NCBI GenBank assembly: GCA_963210315.1
Contig: OY723310.1
Location: 930,001 to 994,000, forward strand
Direction of reading: 5' to 3'
Length of the DNA: 64,000 nucleotides
Origin: Rhynchopus euleeides
Taxonomy: Eukaryota > Euglenozoa > Diplonemea > Diplonemida > Diplonemidae
Below the pieces are notes generated by a model that worked only from the letters and a program-made list of their open reading frames with translations, had not been told where the DNA came from and ran no database searches. Of this stretch, positions 25,989 to 35,073 are shown one piece after another. The number at the start of each line of letters is the position of its first letter. Position 1 is the first letter of the stretch. The position numbers and the translations under genes are program-made.

Positions 25989-27833
25989 GTGGCCCCTCTC
26001 GAGTCTGTGTGGACGGCGACAGCGTGCATTCGCTGGTGCGTGCGTGCGAGTACCGACAGTGTGACGGCAGACACCTCACACTGTGGTTACAGCGAGCACT
26101 GGGAGAAGGCCAAGGCCGCCGACGAGGCGGAGATCGATGCCCTGCGCGCCCGGGATGATAGGGCTAAAGACCCTCAGAAAGCGGACCGTGCGAAGTATCG
26201 ACAGGTGGCGGAGGACTTCGGGTGGGAGGTGGCGGAACTCCGTTTGAGGGACGTTTTCCCTCCAGATCTTCACCTGACTTCCGGGGTCGGTCGGGTGAAG
26301 AGGGAGCTTACTTGTTTGCGTAGGTTCAACCACGAAACTGGGTTGGCGGAGGACGGTGAGGACTGCGCCCTCACGGGGGAGAGCGGGTGGGCTGTGGCGA
26401 ACTGGGTCGTGCAGCACTGTTGGTTCTTCCCCACCAAAGTGCTGGCGAAAATGAAGGCACTGGACCCACGCAGGGTTCCGCCGGGCGTGGCACTGCAGCT
26501 GGGGGAGCGTACGGAGCCGGAGTGGCCCCGCATCACGTGGGAGCAGATGCAGCTGTGCCAACACCAGGGTCCGCTGAGGGAGTCGAATGGCTTCCGGGGA
26601 GTCCGGCTTTCGTGGAAGGGGGATTTCTGCATCTCCGCCGTGATCCTCGCTGTCGAGACGGAAGTGAGGGCGTTCCCGCCGCATACCCCGCCCGGCTCCC
26701 TCAAATGCACCGACCAGGGACAGTGGCACACCGTGCGTGTCAAGCTGTATCCGCCTGGACCAGGGGACAGGAGCGATGTCGCGCGTGTGCCCGAGGGAGC
26801 CTGGGATTCCGAGGTCGCGGCGATGTTATTTGCCCCCCCCGACGACACCGCCTCGGGGCGGAACAGAGGCTTGTGGCGAGTGGCTCTGCGGGTGGAGCGT
26901 GAGTCGGACAGGTGTGTGGTGAAGTGCACCGACCACCCTGAGGAGTCGCACGAATCCCTAGAGGCTGCGGTGCAGCATTTTCTGGCGCAGGGGGAATTCG
27001 AGCTGTATGCCGTCCGTAGCGCCGAACGTGCGATGGCCAGCGTTCCGTGTATGCGGAGCCTGCGGGTGAGCCGGATGGTGAAGGCGAGGAAGAGCCTGAC
27101 GGAGGAGGAGATGAAGCTCCCAGCGCAGCTGTGGAGGGCACGCTGCCTGGCGTACGTGGAGGGGAAGATGGCGGAGGAGTTTGGCCGCATCCGGGAAGCT
27201 GCAAATCGCCTGATCTACCGAGAGGTTCCCAAGTCGCTGTTTTCAGCGGCGCCGGGTACGGTAGAAAGACAGAACCTGCTGAGCGTCGACTGGCTGCGGA
27301 AACGGCGCCCCCACTCCGTGACCTACCTCGGGGATATGCTCTCGGCGGTGGCGGACCTGGCGGTGAGGTGCCTGGAGGAGGAGGTGCGCGCCACGCTGAC
27401 GAAGGATGTGCCGGGGAAGCTTAAAATAATCTTCCCCGGTCAGGAGCCTCTGAGGCCCTTCTCGGAGATGGGTCTGGTGGAGGTGCATCACTTGTGGGAG
27501 GAGGTGGTGAACGGGAAGTGGCAGATGGACCGGTGCGTGGCTGAGCTGAGGCAGCAGCTCAGTGAGGTTGAGCTCAGGTGCGGACGGCGGTCAGCGCAGG
27601 CGGATGCGGTCGCGACGCCGGTGTCTGCTGCACCCTCGGTGCCATGCTGCAAGGTGTGTAGGGACCTGCACGAAGAAGGGGACCCCCTTTGTGAGTTTGG
27701 CTTCGCATGCCGCTTCGGCGCACGGCCTCACCTGGGAGGAGTACTGTGCGCATCCGGGTTCCTGCGTGTCGACGGAGGGCAAGCGGAAGCGCAGCAGCAG
27801 CACCACCAGGAGCACGCCTGTGCCGGAGGATGA
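25944..27833 (+). CDS. mobile-element-like protein, N-terminal frame of the USP gene
   Basis: About 600 residues of a well-behaved frame with no domain I recognise: charged helices (EKAKAADEAEIDALRARDDR), a Trp/Cys-rich middle and a C-terminal helical region. The first 15 codons fall in the shared 3' module of the upstream element, so the true start may be lost or lie near the acceptor-like GTGGTTACAG at 26090. It shares the frame of the transposase-like ORF and follows its TAG by 18 bases. Near 27650 it reads CCKVCRDLHEEG, the first half of a zinc finger whose second half (HAASAHGLTWEEY) is in the +1 frame. The useful reading therefore leaves this frame around 27678-27687; beyond that it is shadow. 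Confidence 0.65.
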   Translation: MLRARPKIVQNRSKLVAPLESVWTATACIRWCVRASTDSVTADTSHCGYSEHWEKAKAADEAEIDALRARDDRAKDPQKADRAKYRQVAEDFGWEVAELRLRDVFPPDLHLTSGVGRVKRELTCLRRFNHETGLAEDGEDCALTGESGWAVANWVVQHCWFFPTKVLAKMKALDPRRVPPGVALQLGERTEPEWPRITWEQMQLCQHQGPLRESNGFRGVRLSWKGDFCISAVILAVETEVRAFPPHTPPGSLKCTDQGQWHTVRVKLYPPGPGDRSDVARVPEGAWDSEVAAMLFAPPDDTASGRNRGLWRVALRVERESDRCVVKCTDHPEESHESLEAAVQHFLAQGEFELYAVRSAERAMASVPCMRSLRVSRMVKARKSLTEEEMKLPAQLWRARCLAYVEGKMAEEFGRIREAANRLIYREVPKSLFSAAPGTVERQNLLSVDWLRKRRPHSVTYLGDMLSAVADLAVRCLEEEVRATLTKDVPGKLKIIFPGQEPLRPFSEMGLVEVHHLWEEVVNGKWQMDRCVAELRQQLSEVELRCGRRSAQADAVATPVSAAPSVPCCKVCRDLHEEGDPLCEFGFACRFGARPHLGGVLCASGFLRVDGGQAEAQQQHHQEHACAGG

Positions 27834-29367
27834 CCCTGGCTCATTGGATTCGGTGACGGAGCGTGATTCGGCGGCGGAGTATGACTTGGAGAGGGAGCTC
27901 GGTGGCAGCGATTTTCCTGGACATTGCGCAGATGACGACGGTGCGCCGCTCCCTCCAGGGCACCCCTCCCACTCCAGCACCGGCAGCCCGCGGAAGCGCC
28001 CGAGGGTGACCCCTGTGACATCGCCTGCCTCTCGCAAACCCGCATCTCCTCCGCATACCCCCTTCCGCATGGTTGCAGCCTGGTGGTCCTTCCCGCGGAC
28101 GGCTGACGGTCAGGGAGCAAACACATGCTTCATGGCAGCCTGCCTGCAGCTGCTCCGCCCCTGCATCGACGTCATCAGGTCCGAACCGAAGTGCACCGCC
28201 TGCGAGACGACGATGTACCCCCTGCTCTCCTTCCTGAAGAACATGTGCCGTGGGAAGGGATCGGAACAGAACCTCGATGGCCTCCGACAGCTCTCCCGGG
28301 AGTCCGGGAGAGCTGTCTTCGAGGAGATGGAAAGGGATGTGGGCGAGGCCCACAGCCTCCTGAAGCGGAAGCAGCAGTGCCTTGCGCATTTCCTGGGAGA
28401 GTTGCTGCAGATCCTGTCCGCCGAGTGGTGGGAATGGAGACGGTGCGGCCCACAGAACCGGCGCCCCGTGTGCACCCTCCCCATCCACTTTACCGACGTG
28501 CAGGGTAAATGCGGGACGTGCGGCAACCCCACCAGCGCCAACCAGCACCAGGGGTGGTACGTGAAGGGGAGCCCTGAGAGGTTCCAGACCCTGCAGGTGC
28601 TTGTGGATTCTGCGATGCGATGCGAGACGAGCACCGCATTCACATGTGCGGACAAGAGCTGCCTGGGGAGATGCAGCACCACGACGACCACGATGTTTGT
28701 CGGGGGAACGCTGCTGCTGTGGGTGACGCGGCTGACTGACAAGGGCGGTGGCCACACCTTCCTGTCGTCACAATGCGATGTGCCGCTGCAGCTCGAAATC
28801 GCCGACATCTTCGGGTCGGTCAGGAGGGCGACCTTCACCCTTGGTGCCTGCGCGGTGCACTCCGGGGGGGTGAGTGGCGGGCACTACACCTGCTACTCCT
28901 ACAGTCCTGCGGCGAAGGCCATGTTTCTGCACGACGACGCGTACACGAAGCAGGTGGACATCGCGGAGTCCCTCGAAGTGATGCGGACACACGGCGTCAT
29001 GTTCCGGTACGACCGGACACCGGACAGCTGCACCGAGGAGTTCCGCATCTCGTGGGTGGGGCTGCTTGATTTGCTGCGGGCTGACGATGAGGAATCCCAC
29101 CGCAACGTGCAGAGGCTGTTCCCCCCTGAACAGCGCCAGCAGCAGGAGGAGGAGGAGAGGCGGCAGCGGGAGCTAAAGAGGCAGAAGGAGGAGCAGGAGC
29201 GGCTACGCCGCCAGGGCAAGCATGGTGGTAAGGGTAGCAAGGGTGGCAAGGGCGGTAAGGGTGGCAAGGGTGGCAAGGGCGGCAAGGGCGGGAAGAAAGG
29301 TGGGAAGGGTGGCAAGAAGGGTGGTAAGGGTGGTAAGGGCGGGAAGAAGGGGCAGCAGTCGTCGTGA
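27562..29367 (+). CDS. ubiquitin-specific protease (USP) domain protein, C-terminal frame
   Basis: Meaningful sequence starts near 27680 with FVSLASHAASAHGLTWEEY, a ROS/MucR-like finger half that continues the upstream frame after a one-base shift. A basic Ser/Arg/Pro linker follows, then a USP catalytic domain. Cys box: GANTCFMAACLQLLR (Cys at 28126-28128). Zn ribbon: KCGTCG and CADKSCLGRC. His box: VSGGHYTCYSYS (His at 28882-28884). The acidic third residue is in FLHDDAYTK. All triad positions are intact, predicting deubiquitinase activity. The tail is an Arg/Glu coiled coil followed by about 50 residues of GGK repeats. There is no ATG ahead of the shift point in this frame. Confidence 0.85.
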   Translation: MRLSSGADGGQRRRMRSRRRCLLHPRCHAARCVGTCTKKGTPFVSLASHAASAHGLTWEEYCAHPGSCVSTEGKRKRSSSTTRSTPVPEDDPGSLDSVTERDSAAEYDLERELGGSDFPGHCADDDGAPLPPGHPSHSSTGSPRKRPRVTPVTSPASRKPASPPHTPFRMVAAWWSFPRTADGQGANTCFMAACLQLLRPCIDVIRSEPKCTACETTMYPLLSFLKNMCRGKGSEQNLDGLRQLSRESGRAVFEEMERDVGEAHSLLKRKQQCLAHFLGELLQILSAEWWEWRRCGPQNRRPVCTLPIHFTDVQGKCGTCGNPTSANQHQGWYVKGSPERFQTLQVLVDSAMRCETSTAFTCADKSCLGRCSTTTTTMFVGGTLLLWVTRLTDKGGGHTFLSSQCDVPLQLEIADIFGSVRRATFTLGACAVHSGGVSGGHYTCYSYSPAAKAMFLHDDAYTKQVDIAESLEVMRTHGVMFRYDRTPDSCTEEFRISWVGLLDLLRADDEESHRNVQRLFPPEQRQQQEEEERRQRELKRQKEEQERLRRQGKHGGKGSKGGKGGKGGKGGKGGKGGKKGGKGGKKGGKGGKGGKKGQQSS

Positions 29368-30553
29368 AGCCGCACAAGAGGCACGAGGGGTTCTATGTGT
29401 ATTCTGCCAGTCCCTACCCGAGACTGCAGGCATTTTCATGCTTGCTGACCCCCATTCCAATGAGTGACTGCGAGTGTGTGTTTCGAACAGCTTCCAGTGT
29501 TGTTTATCTCCTCAGGGCCTGTCTTCTCGCAGCCAAGGGTGCTTTGCTCCTGTTGACCTGTGTTTCGTATTCATCCGATGCAGGAGACCTACTGATGCAG
29601 TATCTCATGTTGTGTGAGTCAATCTTGGCCTGCTTTTCCCTAATCGATTCTGGCAGGATGCGAATGACCGAGCAAGATGATCGGTGATGTGAGTCACCTG
29701 CAGCCAGCGGCCCCTGCCCCCCAACCTGCCCCAATCCCCCACCCGAAGCCGTGATCATCTGAACTCCGCATTGCCAGCCACCCCACCCCAGTGGCCACAC
29801 ACACAGACCAATGTGACCCCCAGCATACAGAGAGCAGGTTCCATGGAGGTCCTTCTGACAGGGAAGCCGTGACAAGGCCCCATTCGGGCGTGAATTCCAT
29901 GTGGTGGGCCCTCCTCGCATCCGCTCGTCATGTGGGTGTGATTCCGGAGTCGTGTGTTCGGTTGCATTCCTGTCGACCACCTCGGCGGCCCACATTTTCG
30001 GGTGAAAACCCCGATTTTGGCAGAGTCGGAGGTGTTCCGGGGGTGGTGGGGCCCCAAAACGGGAGAAAAATGCACCAATATTTTTGCCCAGAAAAAAGTT
30101 TGTGAGAAACGGCTGGAAAAATCACAGCTTGCCACCCTCTACCGTTTGGCACCACCAAAATGACCCCACTACGATTCGTACGGATTCCGAAACGTGCAAT
30201 GGAACGGGAATAACTACAGCCCGCCCGCCCTCGTGCGGTCACCGTCGCCAGCCCTCGTGCTCCCTCGCCCGCACTCGCCCACCCTCGCCCAGAGGCGGCT
30301 TGTTTTAGGTCAGCGTACGGGTACCTTTCTCAGATGCACTAGCAGACACCTTTCATACAACCAAAACGCGCAACACACAGTCTTTTTCGAGAGAGTCATG
30401 TGTTCACGCTAGCAGCCCCCCGTTGACTTTTTCGTGTGTTCCCTGAACGAACTTCCCTGTGTCCCCACACATTGTGTTGTCGACCCCCGCAGGCTGATTG
30501 TTCCACACCCCCACCCCCCCGAATCCCCCCCAGTCCACTCCCCCACTCTGCAG
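29368..30553. other. intergenic stretch, repeat fragments
   Basis: No gene. 29960-30175 is A-run-rich repeat material (GGGTGAAAACCCCGATTTTGG) of the style seen at 2740-2990. The right end becomes pyrimidine-rich and finishes at the acceptor CCCCCACTCTGCAG. Confidence 0.6.
30516..30553 (+). promoter_or_regulatory. polypyrimidine tract and splice acceptor before start codon
   Basis: A C/T-rich run ending CCCACTCTGCAG, 38 bases before the ATG at 30592. It could be a trans-splice acceptor or the 3' end of a 5'-UTR intron. Confidence 0.55.
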
Positions 30554-30591
30554 GGCTGACTGTGCCTCTGGCACGCCCCCTTCACACCACC

Positions 30592-31674
30592 ATGCCCAGC
30601 TATGTTATCGAGGTCAACGAGGAGGGTGACCTGAGACCCAGTCGGTCACCGTCTGCCCGCGTCGTTGCTCGTGTGGAACCAGTCCCACAGCAGTTGTCCA
30701 TACCCAAGCCGGCTGTGTTTAATCCTGCTGTGCCTGCAGATGGGTTTAAGGCAATCCTTCCCGCCGTTGCCGATGCGGCAGCCAATGCGCACGCTGGTCT
30801 GGCTCGCACGTTGCAGGATGAAAACCAGAGGATACGGAGAGAGCTGCAACGCCTACAGTGCGCACAGCCGGACCCCACCCCGAAGCGTGACTTCCGCAAT
30901 GACATGCTCCGTGAGCAAGAGCAGGAGCTGATGCGTATGGAGTCCGAGATCGACCACCTCAAGCGGGCCTTGGAGGAGGAGACTCGCCGCCGCACCGACC
31001 TGGAGGGGAAGGTGTGGGCACAGGCAGATTCTGACAGCCGTATCCGCACCGCAGAGAACCGAGCCCGCGAGCTCTCGTCTGAGGTGGAGAAGACGTGGCG
31101 GCCGGAGGTGGCCCGTCTGACGCAGGAGGTCCGAATGTTGCAGTCAGAGCGGGACAGCACACGCATGAAGGTTGCTCGATATGAGGAGGAGACGGTGGCG
31201 TGGCAGGTGGAGGTGCGGTCCTTCCTCGACACGCAGCAGCGCGAGTATGCCAGCGAGGTTTCCAGACTGCAGGCCCATGTCCAGGATGTTGAGTCGCGTT
31301 ATGCGCTGCAGATCAACCAGAGGCAGCCGGGCGTGCACAGCATCCTGCAGCAGCAGACCCTGCCGCAGCAGCAGCAACAGCAGGCGCAGCAGTTCCACCC
31401 TCCCCAGCAGGTGCAGCCACAGCCGCATGTGGCTGGGCTGGTGACGACCCCTTCTCCCTCCTCGCGCCTTGCGGCGAGAGATGGCGTGTCCCCCCCGCGT
31501 GGGCTCTCCCCCGGCAGCAGCCTTGTGACCCTCAGGGACGATCTGACTAAGGCTGTCGAGCGACTCCGAACCGATGTGAAGACACTCAGCGAGCGCCCCA
31601 CACTGTCTTCCGCGCAAGAAGCTTTGGAAGCTTACCGAGAGTCTGTCAAGCGGGCTAAAACCGACCTGCGCTAA
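30592..31674 (+). CDS. coiled-coil protein, function unknown
   Basis: 360 residues from MPSYVIEVNEEG, the first ATG after the acceptor at 30553. A long heptad-rich coiled coil runs from about residue 70 to 235 (LREQEQELMRMESEIDHLKR and onward). A Gln/Pro-rich disordered stretch (QQQTLPQQQQQQAQQ) follows, then a short C-terminal helix ending KRAKTDLR. No enzymatic motif. This architecture is typical of cytoskeletal or basal-body scaffold proteins, but that is only suggestive. A purine-poor 3' region with G-runs follows, and no intron is evident. Confidence 0.8.
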   Translation: MPSYVIEVNEEGDLRPSRSPSARVVARVEPVPQQLSIPKPAVFNPAVPADGFKAILPAVADAAANAHAGLARTLQDENQRIRRELQRLQCAQPDPTPKRDFRNDMLREQEQELMRMESEIDHLKRALEEETRRRTDLEGKVWAQADSDSRIRTAENRARELSSEVEKTWRPEVARLTQEVRMLQSERDSTRMKVARYEEETVAWQVEVRSFLDTQQREYASEVSRLQAHVQDVESRYALQINQRQPGVHSILQQQTLPQQQQQQAQQFHPPQQVQPQPHVAGLVTTPSPSSRLAARDGVSPPRGLSPGSSLVTLRDDLTKAVERLRTDVKTLSERPTLSSAQEALEAYRESVKRAKTDLR

Positions 31675-32228
31675 CCCGGTGTGGGCAGGGGTAGGTCGGA
31701 GGAAGGTGGGCGGGCGGGCGGGGGGGGGGGGGGGTGGGGGAGGGAGAGGGCGAGTGTATGTGCGTCTTTCTGTTCCTCATGTCTCTCTCGTCTTTGCCCC
31801 AGGCTCTGAACCAAAGGTTATGGCCCCTTTGTCCGTGCCCCTTCCCTCCACTCCCATGTATTTTGCAACTGGTTTGTACCGCTATCTATCCCCCTACCTC
31901 TCTCTCTCTCTCTCTCCAGAAGAAAATAAGAACCTGCCAGTGGCGCCTCCACCACACCCTGTGTGGCCAGAGGGACTATGTCAGTAGTCCGACACTCTAT
32001 CTTTTGAGGGCAGGCGTGCACGTACCCTTTCACACCCTTATCTGCACTTCAGAGGGAGTGAAGGGCTCCCAGATCCTAACAAATCCTCCGATCCCCCCCC
32101 CCATCTCCCCACCAGCAATGTAGTGTAAGTGTTAGATGACATAATCTGAGTGGTCGCCGTCCCCCACCCCCACCCCCACCCCCCCTCCCACACCTCCCCA
32201 TTTCAGCAGTTCTGTGGTTTGTCAACAA
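31675..32228. other. intergenic: homopolymer and CT repeats
   Basis: G-run at 31715-31740, (CT)n at 31900-31918 followed by CAG, and C/A-rich tracts near 32160. No supported gene. Confidence 0.55.
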
Positions 32229-32530
32229 ATGATCATACATTCGGCGTTATACCCGGTATCTACCGGGTATGTACCGGGTATTTTCGGTATTTCTGGGGTG
32301 ACCCGTTTGGACCACGTTCTGGTGACTTTCTGGCCCTCTGGCTGGACAGAATGTTCTGGAAAAAAATTCCTGTACGAGTTTCTCGCAAAAATGGGCTGTC
32401 AGACCGCCTCCAGGGCAATTTTTTTTGAATTTTGGCCAAAAATACTGTTATTTTCCCGGTATCCGACGGGTATTTGGCCTGAAAACCCGGATCCTGGGGC
32501 AAATATACCACAAAACCGACCCAGATTAGG
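32229..32530. repeat. TACCGGGTA palindrome-bearing dispersed element
   Basis: Clusters of the palindrome TACCGGGTA with CGGTATTTTCGGT motifs. The left end CATACATTCGGCGTTATACC is matched in reverse at 34735-34775, where it reads GGTATACCGCCGAATGTATG. This indicates a dispersed family in opposite orientations. Confidence 0.7.
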
Positions 32531-32791
32531 TTGGAATCCGACAAAAATATGTACTCTCTGTGCAGAACTTCACCTAGAGCACGCGCAGGCGGTCGAAACA
32601 CCCATTTTTTGGGATAACAACGCTTGCCTGTTGCGAGCGAAGAACCCAGCAATACAGAGAGGGTCACTACCCACCGACACCCACCGACAGGGAGAAAACC
32701 CAGCCTTCTCATGCGCAGCAATGCCGCCCAATGCCACAAAGAAGGCACCCGAGGTCCTTTTCCACCACTCTTCATAGAGATGTTCATACAG

Positions 32792-32971
32792 AGTCGCGGG
32801 CATCGTCGTCGTCTTCATATTCATCCTACCAGCCGCCAAAGCAGGCGTGGGAGGAAGAAGAGTTCAACGTGGTCCAAGGGGGACACGACGGATCAGTGAT
32901 TTGCATAGTCTTCACTCTGCTTGTCGCCCTCTGGTTCAGGTTCAACAGCTCGAACTCCTCGACTTCCTTGG
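32792..32971 (+). CDS. possible exon with one membrane segment
   Basis: Bounded by TTCATACAG and by GTGAGC (donor at 32972); 180 bases. It encodes a Ser/Tyr-rich stretch (SSSSSYSSYQPPKQAWEEEE) then a hydrophobic helix SVICIVFTLLVALWFRF. No matching exon is identified nearby; downstream sequence is repeat-derived. It could be a stranded exon of a tail-anchored protein gene. Confidence 0.35.
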
Positions 32972-33043
32972 GTGAGCACTTTATGTGCTATGGGTGGCTG
33001 CAGCTGTCCACGATTGTACAAGCCAGAGGCATCTGACACCCTG

Positions 33044-33155
33044 AATATGAACCCTCAAGGGCCAGTGATCTCCTGCTGGTCGGGCTGCGGGACAGCGAAG
33101 CCTTCCTACTTCCAAGCATCGCAAACCCGAGGGAATACAGACTGGACAGATATTC
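33044..33155. repeat. inverted copy of an internal segment of the hAT-like element
   Basis: ACCCTCAAGGGCCAGTGATCTCC... is the reverse complement, with mismatches, of 33778-33860 and 54477-54558 inside the two hAT-like elements. Confidence 0.65.
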
Positions 33156-33379
33156 ACCACCGTGTCCTCCGGCAGCCCTCAGACCTCCTGTGCCGTGTGC
33201 CTGTTTAGTAACGCGATAGTCATGATAGTCACTTCTTTCTGTGTGTCCTAGCTGTAGCGTGTTCACATGTGGGTGGTTAGCGTCAATGTATCATCATGGC
33301 AGGTCAGGAAGAAGGGAACACGCTTTTCACCACGGCACCGAGTTGCCGTTGGTTCCTGGAGCGAGGTCTAGAGGGTATG

Positions 33380-34780
33380 CATCTGGTATACCGGGTAGTA
33401 TACCAGTAATACCGGGTATACCGGGTCGATACCCGGTACATACCGGGGATAACGATTTTTTTTTTCGGTATACCCGGTACAGGGTATAAGATAGACTTTT
33501 TTTCTGGCGCCGTTTTCCGGTTTTTCTGGTTTTGAAAATTTTTCGCGCGCGCCTTCGGCGCGCGCGACCCGCGCAAACCCTCCCAGAATCTGAGAGGGCC
33601 CAGTGCCTGCGCGCGTCCTGTCGTACTGAGGCTGCTTGGTGGGGCAGGCGCAGCAGCTGCTTTGAAAGTTTGGACTCTCGGCCAAAAAACCGGTCTGGTG
33701 CAATGTTTTTACGCAGGGGGGTCTGGGGGGCGGAGCCCCCCAGCCGCCGGAGGCCACGGTAGTGAACATCTGTTCCCTACAGTCTGGATTCGCTTGTAAG
33801 TAGGAAGGCTTCACTGTATCGCAGCCCGGCCAGCAGGAGATCACTGGTCCTTGAGGGTTCAACCTTCAGGGTGGAGGAGGACGTGGGAGCGACCACTCGT
33901 GACAGGTGTGCGTTGTGGGTGGAGTGGATGCACGGCAGACCTTGTCATGGCCAAAGGGTCCACGAGATCTCCGCCACGTAGAGCCTAGACGAGAGTTTTC
34001 GAGGAGATGGGCACCTAGCTGTGACGACAGGCAACAAACAAATCTCATCTGTTAGTTGCCCCCAATAGGCTTGGCGACCTTCAAGACTGCTTGAAAGTCG
34101 TTCGTGTTCTCGTCTCAGCCCTCCAGACAAGCAGATCTGTCTCGAGTTGGTGGGCTGTCGCCATGTATTCGATGGCACCGAGTGACGCTGCACAGAGGCA
34201 GACGACACGGTGAACTCCAGCGGAGGTTACCCTACCTCCGCTGGAGTACACCGTGTCTCCCATGAGTCTCAACTAGCGGGAGTCTGAGCGTAAACTAGCT
34301 GGAAAATAGACTCCCGTCTCCAGTACAGACTGCAGTCTTAGACTCCCTCTTAGACATGGTGGCTGGAGTCCACCATGTGTGCACCTTCAAAACAGAAGAG
34401 ACCTGCATGACGAGGGCATCACCACCCACCGGGCCACCCGCTAGGTCCATTTTTTCTTCTCCGCTTCTCTGCCTTCTTTGGACTATTTGGGCTCTGTGCG
34501 GATCACGATGGGGTCACTTTCTATTTTTTTATGGCGTTTTTTCTGACTGTTTTACTGTCCCAAAGTCACAAAAAAACCGCCAAAAATGAGACCGACCTTT
34601 TTTTTTTTTTTTCCAGAAAACCGGGAACCGGGAAACCCTGGTTTTGAAAACCGGAAAACCAGACCTATCTTATCCCCTGACCCGGTATCTACCGGGTATA
34701 CCCAAAATACCGAAAATACCGAAAATACCCGGTACATACCGGGTATACCGCCGAATGTATGAATGATAACGTCGCTGTGT
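33380..34780. repeat. TACCGGGTA element, split by the hAT-like insertion
   Basis: Left part 33380-33479 and right part 34680-34780, both built of TACCGGGTA/TACCCGGTA palindromes. The parts rejoin cleanly if 33480-34679 and one 8-bp duplication are removed. It is the inverted relative of 32229-32530. Confidence 0.75.
33480..34679. mobile_element. hAT-like non-autonomous element, copy 1 (1,200 bp)
   Basis: Ends CAGGGTATAAGATAGAC and GACCTATCTTATCCCCTG. The exact 8-bp target duplication ACCCGGTA is at 33472-33479 and 34680-34687. An 8-bp duplication and CAGGG termini are classical hAT features. It encodes no transposase. Internal landmarks are a GCGCGC-TTC-GCGCGC hairpin (33543-33565), a 65-bp segment like the LINE 3' end (33591-33656) and the dispersed hairpin module (33715-33777). 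Confidence 0.93.
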
Positions 34781-34859
34781 GTTTCCTGGCACCTTTCCAT
34801 CCGGGGCACCCACCAACATAGCACTTACCCTACAGCCTGCCTATCCAGGAAAAAGCTGT

Positions 34860-34967
34860 GGGGGCCCTCGCGACCAGTCACAGCTCGTCACGGCTCGTCA
34901 GTTAGTGAGGGGAAGTGGGCCGTGGCTCACTTCTTCTCACTCAGTTCCACCTGGGAGCGAGGCCCCC
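34860..34967. mobile_element. 108-bp MITE with GGGGGCCCTCGC termini (copy 2)
   Basis: GGGGGCCCTCGCGACCAG at the left, CTGGGAGCGAGGCCCCC at the right; the core matches 2034-2142. Flanking TGT on both sides could be a 3-bp duplication. Confidence 0.8.
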
Positions 34968-35073
34968 TGTGACGAAAAATATTATCGACGATTTTGGGCA
35001 ACTACTCGCCAGGCAACCCTCACAAGTCTCACGTCAGTGTGTGGGGACCGTGGGGTTGTCGGAGAGGGGAAGG

